From: Paenibacillus dokdonensis
Lineage (GTDB): Bacteria; Bacillota; Bacilli; Paenibacillales; Paenibacillaceae
Assembly: GCF_004916975.1 (NCBI RefSeq)
Contig: NZ_STGQ01000002.1
Coordinates: 576,001 to 640,000 of the forward strand
Reading direction: 5' to 3'
DNA: 64,000 bases
The translations under genes were made by a program, and so were the position numbers. Shown here one piece after another: positions 33,506-41,649 of this stretch (within the stretch, counting starts at the first letter, position 1; the number at the start of each line of letters is the position of its first letter). The notes below the pieces were generated by a model. That model was not told the DNA's origin. It saw nothing but the letters and a program-made list of their open reading frames with translations, and ran no database searches.

Positions 33506-35327
33506 GCTGTTCCTCCTCTGTTGAAAACGGGATGCAGATGGATACCCGCGTTCCTTGATCCGGTGTGCTGTCAATCTTCAATCCGTAAGGATCTCCGTAC
33601 AACAGCCGCAGGCGTTCCGCCACATTTTTGAGTCCCAGCGAATCCGACGAAAACTCACCTGGCTCCTTTAACCGGCTTTGAATTTCTGCCAGTTTTTCAC
33701 CGGATATACCTTTTCCGTTGTCCTTAATATCAATGAGGATGCCCTGCTCTCCCGCATACGCATGAATACCTATCCAATTATCGGTTCGGCCTGAACGAAT
33801 CCCGTGAAGAATATAATTTTCAATCGCAGGTTGTACCGATAACTTCAAAATGGAAGCCTGCTGCACACCCGGTTCCACATCGATGGTAAAATGAAAACGC
33901 TCCTTGTAGCGTATCCGGAACATCTCCAGGTAATTGCGGGAATTTTCAATTTCCTCACTGAGCTTTACCATCGTTTCTTTCTTCACCAGATATTTGAAAA
34001 GCGATGATAAAATATACGTCATTTCAGCCACATCATCCGCTCCTTTGGCTATCGCCCTCATCCGGATGACTTCAAGCGTGTTGTATAAAAAATGCGGATT
34101 GATCTGAGCCTGAAAAGCCACCAGTTCCGCATGTTTCTGTTTAATTTCGGAAATGTAGACTTGATGGATATGCCGGTTTAAGTCCTCACACATCTGATTA
34201 AAGCTGGCGGATATATCACCAAGCTCATCTTCACGTACGACCGGCAGCCGGACCGACAGGTTTCCGTTACGGACGATTCGCATCCCGTGAATAATATTCT
34301 GCGTACGCCTGGATACATTTTTCACTGCCAAATACGATAATAAAAAGGTCACTAGGATGCTCAGTCCCGTCAGACCGATAATTAACCTCTTCAAATTGCC
34401 ATAGCTTTTCTCCACATCCGATACATGGACTACCTGCACGACTTCCAGCTTGGACTTGCTGTTATCCTGCCGGGTAACAAACGAGTCTTCATCCAGCATC
34501 AGCCGCTCCTGTCCCTTCACCGATATGACCTGATCGTAATAGGGATATGGTTTCGTTGTCGGCTTGGCCGCTGTATCGAACATGATCTCCCCGTTTGGCA
34601 GCATCACCATCAAATGACCCGTAAAGTTCTGATTCATGTTATCGATGGCCTTGAATATATTTTGAGTGGGATACACGAGCAGAATATATCCGACATCCTT
34701 CAGCGTCGCGGGATCGTTGATCCGGTATGCAATGCTGTATGTGCCTGTTTCCGGAGAGGCAATCACTGTATTAAACTTCAGATTAATATCACCTGAGAGA
34801 TCCTTGCCCAGTAAAGGAATCATTTCTTTGGGGATCCCTTCGCCTTCCCTCAGTTGCTGGTACTCCTGGTTATCATTTTGCTCATAACGATACACGAATT
34901 TCTTCTCTTTACTGTACAGCATAATGCTGGACAGGTCTGTATCTTTTTCCAACTGGCCACGAATGAAGCTGTCTACATTCCTGGAAGCGAAATATCCGGA
35001 TTCCGTATACACGTCCAGATGATGTTTAATGTAGGTTTCATAATCATTTTTCATAAATGCCAAAAAATCATCGGACAGTGCATTATCCTGATAAATTTGC
35101 AGTACGGCCTGCTCCGCGTTTGTCATTTTCAGATTCAAATACTCGGAGACACTGTGCACGGTCTTCTGCTGTGCTGCCAGCTCCTTTTCCTGAAATGATT
35201 GGGAGATAAAATAAAAAATGACGAATGCCAGCGTCAAAAATGTGGTTGTGGTGATAATCGTATAGATCAGGATCATTTTATTGAAAAGCTTGTTCTTAAT
35301 ATACTTCTGGTAGCTCTTCTTCAGCAT
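33498..35327 (-). CDS. Sensor histidine kinase (YesM-like, LytS/His_kinase family)
   Basis: 609 residues. Membrane segment 1 (about 19-41), extracellular dCache-like sensor region (about 45-310), membrane segment 2 (about 313-335), HAMP (about 336-388), His_kinase domain with QINPHFLYNTLEVIRM (phospho-acceptor H412) and HATPase_c with QPAIENYILHG and DIKDNGKGI. All motifs are intact. It is first of the kinase-regulator pair, from a predicted promoter at 35376-35405. The signal may be the sugar itself or a sugar-loaded binding protein; the sequence does not tell which. Confidence 0.94.
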   Translation of the reverse strand: MLKKSYQKYIKNKLFNKMILIYTIITTTTFLTLAFVIFYFISQSFQEKELAAQQKTVHSVSEYLNLKMTNAEQAVLQIYQDNALSDDFLAFMKNDYETYIKHHLDVYTESGYFASRNVDSFIRGQLEKDTDLSSIMLYSKEKKFVYRYEQNDNQEYQQLREGEGIPKEMIPLLGKDLSGDINLKFNTVIASPETGTYSIAYRINDPATLKDVGYILLVYPTQNIFKAIDNMNQNFTGHLMVMLPNGEIMFDTAAKPTTKPYPYYDQVISVKGQERLMLDEDSFVTRQDNSKSKLEVVQVVHVSDVEKSYGNLKRLIIGLTGLSILVTFLLSYLAVKNVSRRTQNIIHGMRIVRNGNLSVRLPVVREDELGDISASFNQMCEDLNRHIHQVYISEIKQKHAELVAFQAQINPHFLYNTLEVIRMRAIAKGADDVAEMTYILSSLFKYLVKKETMVKLSEEIENSRNYLEMFRIRYKERFHFTIDVEPGVQQASILKLSVQPAIENYILHGIRSGRTDNWIGIHAYAGEQGILIDIKDNGKGISGEKLAEIQSRLKEPGEFSSDSLGLKNVAERLRLLYGDPYGLKIDSTPDQGTRVSICIPFSTEEEQHV

Positions 35328-35375
35328 TTTTCTTCTCTCACTTCCTCCGGGCTACCTTTAATGATGACAGATATT

Positions 35376-35405
35376 ATGATACCTCTTCCAAATCCACTTA
35401 TTCAA
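35376..35405 (-). promoter_or_regulatory. Predicted promoter of the kinase-regulator operon
   Basis: TTGAAT (35405-35400) and TATCAT (35381-35376) with an 18-base spacer on the minus strand, about 50 bases before the kinase start. Confidence 0.5.
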
Positions 35406-35427
35406 ATGTCGGAATGTTGAACAATGC

Positions 35428-35464
35428 AAAAAACCAGCATCCTGGTGTTATCCAGAATGCTGGT
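35428..35464 (-). terminator. Terminator of the rpsF-ssb-rpsR operon
   Basis: 13-bp stem (35433-35445 with 35452-35464) with one mismatch, 6-base loop and a run of six T on the minus strand, 18 bases past rpsR. Confidence 0.92.
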
Positions 35465-35481
35465 CTTGTACGCGCAACGGA

Positions 35482-35754
35482 CTATTCCGTTGTGTAAGGC
35501 AGCAACGCGATTTGACGGGAGCGTTTGATCGCAATCGTCAGCATGCGTTGGTATTTTGCACTCGTACCGGTTACACGGCGTGGCAAAATCTTTCCGCGTT
35601 CGCTGATAAATTTCTTCAGCAGGTCTGTGTCTTTATAGTCAATGTGAGTAATTTTGTTCACAGTGAAGAAGCACACTTTACGACGTTTGTTACGGCCGCC
35701 GCGGCGAGCCGGTCTTTTGTCGTTGTCTCCGCCTTCTCTTTGTTTAAAAGCCAT
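35482..35754 (-). CDS. rpsR: 30S ribosomal protein S18
   Basis: 90 residues, slightly longer than most because of a charged Gly/Arg-rich N-tail (residues 1-25). The S18 core KITHIDYKDTDLLKKFISERGKILPRRVTGTSAKYQR is complete. S18 binds S6 on the platform of the small subunit. Last gene of rpsF-ssb-rpsR. Confidence 0.97.
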   Translation of the reverse strand: MAFKQREGGDNDKRPARRGGRNKRRKVCFFTVNKITHIDYKDTDLLKKFISERGKILPRRVTGTSAKYQRMLTIAIKRSRQIALLPYTTE

Positions 35755-35775
35755 GCTGTTCAGTCCTTTCCCTAA

Positions 35776-36258
35776 TTAAAATGGCAAATCATCATCCGAA
35801 ATATCAATCGGTTTTCCGTCATCGGAAAAAGGATCTTGATTGGAATTGTTCCGGGAGTAATTATTATTCCCGCGGTTTCCGCCTCCGTTAGAGGTCTCTT
35901 CACGCGGAGCTTGACCACCACCGCCGCTGCCGCCATCGCGGTTCGACTCCAGGAAACGTACATTATCGGCAATGACTTCGGTGACGTATACACGTTTACC
36001 TTCGTTATTTTCGTAATTTCGTACCTGAATGCGACCTTCAACTGCCGTCAAACGGCCTTTGCGCAAGTAGTTTGCACAGGTCTCAGCAAGCTGTCTCCAA
36101 GTTACCACTGGAATAAAATCCGCTTCCCGCTCTCCGCCTTGTGTCGTAAACGGTCTGTCTACGGCCATCGTGAACTGCGTTACCGCAACTCCGGCAGGAG
36201 TATAGCGAAGCTCAGGATCCTTGGTCAAACGGCCAATCAAAATTACACGGTTCAACAA
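35776..36258 (-). CDS. ssb: Single-stranded DNA-binding protein
   Basis: 160 residues. OB-fold (about 1-105: LNRVILIGRLTKDPELRYTP, VVTWRQLAE, GRLTAVEGRIQVRNYEN), Gly/Asn-rich flexible linker (about 110-145) and the acidic C-terminal tip DISDDDLPF that recruits repair and replication proteins. The start is TTG at 36258 with GGAGGGG upstream. It lies between rpsF and rpsR, the conserved Firmicute order. Confidence 0.97.
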   Translation of the reverse strand: MLNRVILIGRLTKDPELRYTPAGVAVTQFTMAVDRPFTTQGGEREADFIPVVTWRQLAETCANYLRKGRLTAVEGRIQVRNYENNEGKRVYVTEVIADNVRFLESNRDGGSGGGGQAPREETSNGGGNRGNNNYSRNNSNQDPFSDDGKPIDISDDDLPF

Positions 36259-36309
36259 CCTAAATCCCCTCCTTCGAACGAATTCATCACTTACACGAAA
36301 AGCTTGGTA

Positions 36310-36594
36310 TTAAGCAACGTCAAGAGTAATGAGATAACGAATTACTTCGTCAGAAATTTTCATGATACGCTCAAGCTCAGCAACGACTTCAGGAGTTGTA
36401 CTGAAGTTTACCAGAACAAAAGTGCCATCACGGAATTTTTTGATCTCATACGCAAGACGGCGTTTACCCATCACTTCATGCTTTGTGATTTCTCCACCGT
36501 TGGAGATGATGCCTTGGAATTTTTCGACTGTAGCTTGAACGGCTTCTTGTTCAACATCTGGACGAAGAATGTACATCACTTCATATTTGCGCAT
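36310..36594 (-). CDS. rpsF: 30S ribosomal protein S6
   Basis: 94 residues from the ATG at 36594, which has AGGAGGTG six bases upstream; the GTG at 36603 lies within that SD and is rejected. The ferredoxin-like S6 fold is visible (RKYEVMYILRPDVEQE, KRRLAYEIKKFRDGTFVLVNF, MKISDEVIRYLITL). First gene of the operon; its leader has an S6:S18-type structure. Confidence 0.97.
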   Translation of the reverse strand: MRKYEVMYILRPDVEQEAVQATVEKFQGIISNGGEITKHEVMGKRRLAYEIKKFRDGTFVLVNFSTTPEVVAELERIMKISDEVIRYLITLDVA

Positions 36595-36614
36595 ATATTT
36601 CACCTCCTTATGGA

Positions 36615-36656
36615 CTTAGGCCCCTGATCGAGTCAGGAACAAGGAGCGAGCCTAAA
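36615..36656 (-). promoter_or_regulatory. rpsF leader hairpin, candidate S6:S18 autoregulatory element
   Basis: An outer stem (36616-36621 with 36650-36655, TTAGGC/GCCTAA) encloses an inner hairpin CCTGA/TCAGG (36623-36627 with 36633-36637) and an asymmetric internal loop, about 20 bases before rpsF. In many bacteria the S6:S18 dimer binds such a leader to repress its own operon. I did not match the exact published motif. Confidence 0.4.
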
Positions 36657-36669
36657 CTCGCACCATATT

Positions 36670-36698
36670 AATATAACAAATTGTCATATCAGATGCAA
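36670..36698 (-). promoter_or_regulatory. Predicted promoter of rpsF-ssb-rpsR
   Basis: TTGCAT (36698-36693) and TATATT (36675-36670), 17 bases apart on the minus strand, about 75 bases before rpsF. Confidence 0.6.
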
Positions 36699-36865
36699 GC
36701 TATTCTAGATTCAATCGATTCACTTTTGCCTTGGGAATAGTTACATCAATCCATATCATGTGCTGTTCCAGCCTATTATTGGAATGAAAAAGATTTTATA
36801 CGATTAGGCATGATGTGTAAACAATACATAGGCAGTCCATTTTTCTATATGAGGAGGTTTTAGGA

Positions 36866-37060
36866 ATGGGTGAAAAATCCGAATTCGAACCGGGAGATAA
36901 AGCTCCGAACCCTGGTGTATACATGGAGGTTGGCGAGGCCAGCTTTCATACCGAAATCCAGGACCCCCAGATGATCACGATGGAGCGAGGCGAGACCTTC
37001 CCGCAGACCACCAACAAAGACCGGAAGTGGAAAAAGAAAAGCAAAGCGAAGGTCCATTAA
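36866..37060 (+). CDS. YjzC-family small protein
   Basis: 64 residues, plus strand, with AGGAGG upstream. It matches the YjzC family of Bacillales (KAPNPGVYMEVGE, GETFPQTTNKDRKW) in length and in the Pro- and Lys-rich C-terminus. Function unknown. It faces away from the rpsF operon and is one of the few genes against the replication direction on this arm. Confidence 0.8.
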   Translation: MGEKSEFEPGDKAPNPGVYMEVGEASFHTEIQDPQMITMERGETFPQTTNKDRKWKKKSKAKVH

Positions 37061-37350
37061 TTTTTTTTCGAAAATGATGCATAAAACGGCTTAACCTGCA
37101 GATAATACAATTAGACGGTTACGAGAGAGGTGTGGTTCCGTTGGGCCTGAGCTGCGTAACAAATCACTGGAAGTCAGAAACAGCATAACATTATAGAAGC
37201 GGAGGGACGTGCCAAAGACACTCTGTCTGGAGCAATCCCGGATTGCTCCTCGGCTTATCCAAAGTTTCAACTGACGTGTTAGTTGTAGAACGAATTCCAA
37301 AAATCCATTTAAGTACCGTCTGCCAAACAGAAGGACCTTCGGGTCCTTCT
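37061..37350 (+). other. Gene-free stretch with hairpins and a terminator-like stem
   Basis: No convincing reading frame. On the plus strand there is a hairpin GAGCAATCC/GGATTGCTC (about 37229-37247) and, at the end, AGAAGGACC/GGTCCTTCT around a TTCG tetraloop (37329-37350) followed by TTGGTTTG, a likely terminator for yjzC. Whether the 270 bases in between are just a long 3' region or a small RNA cannot be told. Confidence 0.4.
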
Positions 37351-37387
37351 TTGGTTTGTGGACTTATTTCACTGAAATAAACAGCAA

Positions 37388-37419
37388 AAAACCTCTGGCG
37401 ATGACGGGCCAAAGGTTTT
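37388..37419 (-). terminator. Terminator of tRNA-Ser
   Basis: 12-bp stem with one mismatch (37388-37399 with 37408-37419), then TTTTTTGC on the minus strand, about 50 bases past the tRNA. Confidence 0.85.
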
Positions 37420-37466
37420 ATCTGATTACGTTATTCTATGAAGTATATTTGATGAAAAAGGGAATG

Positions 37467-37559
37467 TGGCGGAAAGAGAGGGATTCGAACCCTCGCACGC
37501 CTTGCGACGCCTAACTGATTTCGAGTCAGCCCCCTTGGACCTCTTGGGTACCTTTCCGC
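37467..37559 (-). tRNA. tRNA-Ser, anticodon CGA
   Basis: 93 bases including an encoded CCA. Acceptor stem GCGGAAA pairs with TTTCCGC; the anticodon loop is CTCGAAA (anticodon CGA, reading UCG); there is a long class II variable arm; the T loop is GGTTCGAATCC. A rho-independent terminator follows. Confidence 0.97.
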
Positions 37560-37615
37560 AGCAAAATTGATTGTATCATAACATTGTAAAATGTGCAAGA
37601 CAGGCTTTACAAATT

Positions 37616-37834
37616 TTACATTTCTTCTACTTCTCCCTCCGCTTCCTTGGAGCGGAGCACCTTTTTCATATTTTTCTCGAATTTGGCCCGGGGAATCAAT
37701 ACACTGTGCTGGCATCCGACACACTTAATCCGGATATCCATTCCCATGCGAATGACTTCCATTTCATTGCTGCCACATGGATGGTTCTTCTTCATTTGGA
37801 TGATATCCCCCAGCTGAAACACCTTGCGTTCCAT
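37616..37834 (-). CDS. DUF951 family protein (YyzM-like)
   Basis: 72 residues. It carries the DUF951 pattern FQLGDIIQMKKNHPCGSNEMEVIRMGMDIRIKCVGCQHSVLIPR, with two Cys (in HPCG and CVGC) that could hold a metal or be redox-active, and an acidic tail. The stop lies 3 bases from the mscS-type gene upstream, so the two are one operon. The family is always found in this origin-proximal block in Bacillales; function unknown. Confidence 0.88.
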   Translation of the reverse strand: MERKVFQLGDIIQMKKNHPCGSNEMEVIRMGMDIRIKCVGCQHSVLIPRAKFEKNMKKVLRSKEAEGEVEEM

Positions 37835-37837
37835 TGC

Positions 37838-38758
37838 CTATTCTCCTCCTTTTTCATCCGAAGCTGCCAGTTCGGCCAGTGCTTGTTTTTGCATATCCTC
37901 GAACTCCATCGCCTGCTTGATATTCTCCAGAATCATCCGCTCTACCTCTGTTCGGGTATTAGGTACACATTGGGCTACGATCCGAATTACATATTCACTG
38001 GTATTCATGGATTGAATGCCAAGCACATCCGGTACAGCAATGATATTTCCATCCCGTTCCTGTATACCCGTCAACGCCGATTTGATCAAACTGACTGTAT
38101 CTTCAAGCGTTCTTTCGTTTTTGAATGGCAGATCCACCATAGCAAGTGCATTTGAGAACGAATAGTTGGTTACGCTTGTAATCATGCCGTTTGGCAGAAT
38201 ATAGGTCTCACCGTTCATATTCACAATCCGTGTGGAACGAAGTCCAATCAATTCAACCGTTCCTGTATACGTCCCCGTTTGAATAACATCTCCTACCGCA
38301 AACTGGTCCTCCAATATAATGAAGAATCCCGTAATGACATCCTTCACCAGGCTCTGTGCACCAAAACCGATTGCCAGGCCAAGCACGCCCGCACCGGCCA
38401 ACAGAGGCCCAAGATGAAAGTTGAATTCCGACAGGATCAACAAGACCATTACAAAGTTGCAGGTTACTGAGGTTACGTTTTTCATAAGTTCCGCAACCGT
38501 TGCGAACCGGCGGGGGTTCATATTCATCCGGCTTTGTTCCTGGCGTGCAAGCGACCGATCAATCAATTTGGAAACGACGCGAATGATGATACGGGTAACC
38601 AGAAAAAGGACGATAATCCGGATGCCCGAGAACAACACACTTGTCCACATATCCACATTCGTAAACCAATCCCACAGCTTGTCGCTGAAATTAACTGCTT
38701 TATCCACAGCCCCCTCCACGCCATCTGTTTTTATTTCCACCCAATATGGATTCATCAA
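37838..38758 (-). CDS. MscS-family mechanosensitive ion channel
   Basis: 306 residues. Three or so membrane segments at the N-half, then the pore helix and MscS beta domain (AGAGVLGLAIGFGAQSLVKDVITGFFIILEDQFAVGDVI), the family signature, and the C-terminal alpha-beta domain (RIVAQCVPNTRTEVERMI). It protects against hypo-osmotic shock. Start TTG at 38758 or the adjacent ATG at 38755; AGGAGG is upstream. Confidence 0.93.
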   Translation of the reverse strand: MMNPYWVEIKTDGVEGAVDKAVNFSDKLWDWFTNVDMWTSVLFSGIRIIVLFLVTRIIIRVVSKLIDRSLARQEQSRMNMNPRRFATVAELMKNVTSVTCNFVMVLLILSEFNFHLGPLLAGAGVLGLAIGFGAQSLVKDVITGFFIILEDQFAVGDVIQTGTYTGTVELIGLRSTRIVNMNGETYILPNGMITSVTNYSFSNALAMVDLPFKNERTLEDTVSLIKSALTGIQERDGNIIAVPDVLGIQSMNTSEYVIRIVAQCVPNTRTEVERMILENIKQAMEFEDMQKQALAELAASDEKGGE

Positions 38759-38770
38759 CTCATCTACCTC

Positions 38771-39025
38771 CTAGCCTTCGATGCTTATATATCTATCATG
38801 ATTGTCTTTGTAGTAGATTCCTCTAATATCCACATGCTCCTGAACAATGATTTGCTGAACGGATGCAAGCTCATCCTTGGGAAATTGTATGGATAAAGCA
38901 CAGCCCGCCGTAATGGTCTTCGGTGTAGGAAAAAGATCTATTTCAATATCCGCATACTCCAGCAGCATTTCAGTTCGAAGCGCCTGCTGCGTCGAGTCGA
39001 AGGCAATCAACATCCACGATTCCAT
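38771..39025 (-). CDS. DUF3343 (putative Se/S carrier-like) protein
   Basis: 84 residues from the ATG at 39025 (MESWMLIAFDSTQQALRTEM); a longer in-frame start at 39088 would add 21 residues with no family similarity. It has the DUF3343 pattern: an N-terminal strand, an amphipathic helix and the conserved Cys in TITAGCALSIQF. The family has been described as putative Se/S carriers, and it often occurs with cysteine desulfurase-like enzymes; one is encoded 1.3 kb away. Twelve bases separate it from the mscS-type gene. Confidence 0.75.
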   Translation of the reverse strand: MESWMLIAFDSTQQALRTEMLLEYADIEIDLFPTPKTITAGCALSIQFPKDELASVQQIIVQEHVDIRGIYYKDNHDRYISIEG

Positions 39026-39136
39026 TTCTTCAAGGCCCGCCTTCCGTTCAAATAAATTGCTTGTCCCGGGAAGTATAAAAACATGCAACCGTCCATATAC
39101 TAGATACTACCAATTGCATTTTGAAAGGAAGATTCT

Positions 39137-39742
39137 ATGACTCAGCTGCCTAACCCTTCCCAGCAACAGCAGCTTTCATGCTTAAAAATACCACATACTG
39201 ACCCTGAAATCCATTCTGCTATCATCCACCGTCTTTTGTTTTACTTATCCCAGGCTGAAGAAAAACAGCAGGTCATTATCGTATGTATTGGCACTGACCG
39301 TTCTACTGGGGATTGTCTCGGACCTTTGGTGGGGACAGCTCTGACACGCTATAAAAGTCCTTGGTTTCATCTGTTCGGAACTTTGGAAGAGCCTGTTCAT
39401 GCCGTAAATCTGCAGGAAACATTGTCCTCAATCTATGCTTTGTATGACAATCCTTTTGTCATTGGTATCGATGCTTGTCTCGGACAGTCCACCAGTGTGG
39501 GCTGCATCCAGGTTGCCAGCGGCCCTTTAAAACCCGGTGCAGGTGTACATAAAGAATTGCCGCCGGTTGGCGATATCCATTTGACAGGTATCGTTAATGT
39601 CGGCGGCTTCATGGAATATTTTGTATTGCAAAATACACGGTTAAGTCTGGTTGTACGTTTATCTGAAATTATTGCGACCAGTCTCCACTCTGCGATTCAG
39701 GAATGGAAATCACGCACTACCCTTGTTGCACGGCTAGACTGA
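39137..39742 (+). CDS. yyaC: YyaC, DUF1256 sporulation protein
   Basis: 201 residues, plus strand. Similar in fold to germination-protease-type proteins: VCIGTDRSTGDCLGPLVGTAL, FVIGIDACLGQS, GDIHLTGIVNVGGFMEYFVLQ. In Bacillus it is made in sporulation and lies at this same place beside spo0J; its biochemical role is unsettled. AAAGGAAG precedes the start. Its 3' end overlaps the converging DUF4446 gene by 26 bases. Confidence 0.9.
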   Translation: MTQLPNPSQQQQLSCLKIPHTDPEIHSAIIHRLLFYLSQAEEKQQVIIVCIGTDRSTGDCLGPLVGTALTRYKSPWFHLFGTLEEPVHAVNLQETLSSIYALYDNPFVIGIDACLGQSTSVGCIQVASGPLKPGAGVHKELPPVGDIHLTGIVNVGGFMEYFVLQNTRLSLVVRLSEIIATSLHSAIQEWKSRTTLVARLD

Positions 39743-40217
39743 TCGCTTCCACTTCTTCCGGAGATAAGGCATACGTCGATTCGCCGGCCGCAAGCGGTTT
39801 GGCATAAACATAGGAGCTGTCACGGCTGTAAAGAGCTGAAATGACAACTCCATTTTTCTTTTCATCCATAATCGCAAGTGAAAAGCTCAGATCACTTCCT
39901 TGATCACTAAACGCATTGTAACGTTTGATGCCAACCTGCCCCTTTACCTGCTGCAGTTTGGTTAGAAGAATTTCCAGTGACTTACGCTGCTCCTCCTGCT
40001 CATCCTCAACGGAGTCCATTTGCACTTTCAAATCAATCAGCAGGGTCTCGAGATTCTCAACGCCACTCCCTGCCATCATCAAATCATATTTGCGGCGCAT
40101 TTTTCTAAGCTTCGCACCTTGTGTAAGCACCATAACGAGCAAGATCAAAATGAGGAGTATTACCCCGCCGATAAACCATTGCAGTTGTTCCATGATTAAA
40201 CTATTCAAGTCCGACAT
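39717..40217 (-). CDS. DUF4446 family protein
   Basis: 166 residues. One N-terminal membrane segment (about 12-34), a coiled-coil segment (about 60-95) and a small C-terminal domain with GIKRYNAFSDQGSDLSFSLA and the conserved SRDSSYVYAKPL, which together are typical of DUF4446. Function unknown. The last 26 bases overlap yyaC on the other strand. It is found next to parB in many Paenibacillus and clostridial genomes. Confidence 0.85.
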   Translation of the reverse strand: MSDLNSLIMEQLQWFIGGVILLILILLVMVLTQGAKLRKMRRKYDLMMAGSGVENLETLLIDLKVQMDSVEDEQEEQRKSLEILLTKLQQVKGQVGIKRYNAFSDQGSDLSFSLAIMDEKKNGVVISALYSRDSSYVYAKPLAAGESTYALSPEEVEAISLAVQQG

Positions 40218-40297
40218 TGCTGTTCATTCCTTTTCCTCATTCTTGATCTAACCGGTTATTCCTTATTTCCACTGACCACCGACAACGCATCTAGCCA

Positions 40298-41452
40298 TTA
40301 TGTTTTATCGAAAATTTTCTCTATTGCATCAATAAGTGTATCCACCTCATCAATTGAGGTATCTACTCCTACACTGACTCGAACCGCACCTGTCTGCAGC
40401 GTATCTGCGCCTTCATGCGCCAGCGGAGTACAATGCATGCCAGCACGAACGGCGATACCATATTCCCGGTCCAATTGGAAGGCAATTTCACTGGAATCCC
40501 GTTCAACAGACACGAACGAAACAATCCCTGTTCTGGGTTTGCCTTTTTCCGGACCCAATATACGCATACCTTTTATATTCTGGATACCTTCCATAATCCG
40601 CTGTGTTAAGTCCCATTCATGTTTATAAATCTGCTGAGGGGACAGCTCTAAGACTTTCTCGACACCAGCCTTCAAGCCTGCGATCCCCAACGTATTGGGC
40701 GTTCCTGCTTCATACCGGTCAGGACGAACCATGGGCTGCTCTTTTTCCTCCGACTGACTCCCTGTCCCTCCATGCAATAAGGGCTCTAAATCAATGGATG
40801 GGGATATGTATAACCCGCCTGTTCCTTGAGGACCAAGCAGCCCCTTATGTCCCGGAAAAGCCAGCAGATCCACATGCATGGCATTGACATCTAGATCAAG
40901 ACATCCCGCACTTTGAGCAGCATCGAGCAGAAATGCAGCACCCTGCTCATGTGCCAGTTCTCCAATCTCTGCTGCAGGCAAAATGCTGCCAAGCAAATTA
41001 GAGCTGTGACTGCAAACAACCAATTTGGGCCGCTTTGATAATGCTGCCTTTAGCTTTAGCATATCCAGCTCGCCTTGGTCATTTACCGGAACATATTCCA
41101 CCTCAATCCCGAGTGTTCTCTTCAAAAACTCCAACGGCCTTCTAACGGAGTTATGCTCAACCATCGTCGCAACGACCCGGTCACCTTTATGAAGCAGACC
41201 TTTGATTGCCAGATTCAAAGCTTCTGTTGTGTTATGTGTAAATACCACATCATTCGGGTTATGAACCCCAAACAATCGAGACAGCACCCTACGCGTCTCA
41301 AACAGTACTCTGCTTGCTTTGACTGCCATCTGATGGCTTCCGCGCCCAGGATTGGCTGCTGCCTCCTCCATAGCGATCTGCATCGCCTTCATGACCTCAG
41401 GAGGCTTAGGCCACGATGTGGCGGCATGGTCCAAATAAATAACGGGCTTCAC
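40298..41452 (-). CDS. Cysteine desulfurase family enzyme (class V aminotransferase fold)
   Basis: 384-residue PLP enzyme. N-terminal YLDHAATSWPKP, PLP lysine K203 in LAFPGHKGLLGPQG, and a Cys (C341) in RAGMHCTP at the position of the catalytic Cys of desulfurases. It resembles the EF2568-type subfamily, which is distinct from the housekeeping IscS/SufS. Substrate could be cysteine or selenocysteine. The DUF3343 gene about 1.3 kb away is a possible carrier partner (inference). Confidence 0.85.
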   Translation of the reverse strand: MKPVIYLDHAATSWPKPPEVMKAMQIAMEEAAANPGRGSHQMAVKASRVLFETRRVLSRLFGVHNPNDVVFTHNTTEALNLAIKGLLHKGDRVVATMVEHNSVRRPLEFLKRTLGIEVEYVPVNDQGELDMLKLKAALSKRPKLVVCSHSSNLLGSILPAAEIGELAHEQGAAFLLDAAQSAGCLDLDVNAMHVDLLAFPGHKGLLGPQGTGGLYISPSIDLEPLLHGGTGSQSEEKEQPMVRPDRYEAGTPNTLGIAGLKAGVEKVLELSPQQIYKHEWDLTQRIMEGIQNIKGMRILGPEKGKPRTGIVSFVSVERDSSEIAFQLDREYGIAVRAGMHCTPLAHEGADTLQTGAVRVSVGVDTSIDEVDTLIDAIEKIFDKT

Positions 41453-41649
41453 AAGTTGTACCCCCTTCGAATCATGGCTTCCATTATAGAGTGACTTTAT
41501 TTTATTAGGGTACCACTTGTGGAATGTAGCAGCATGCTGTTTTTATATTGCGAATTGTTTTGCTCCCTGGAAATAGAGAATGACACATCCTTTTCCCCTA
41601 CCAGGGATACAGCCGGACATGTCACCTTGGCATTACCATAAGATCACTC

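Noticed and set aside
39062..39075. TTGTCCCGGGAAGT as a Noc site
   Set aside because: Only 11 of 14 bases match.
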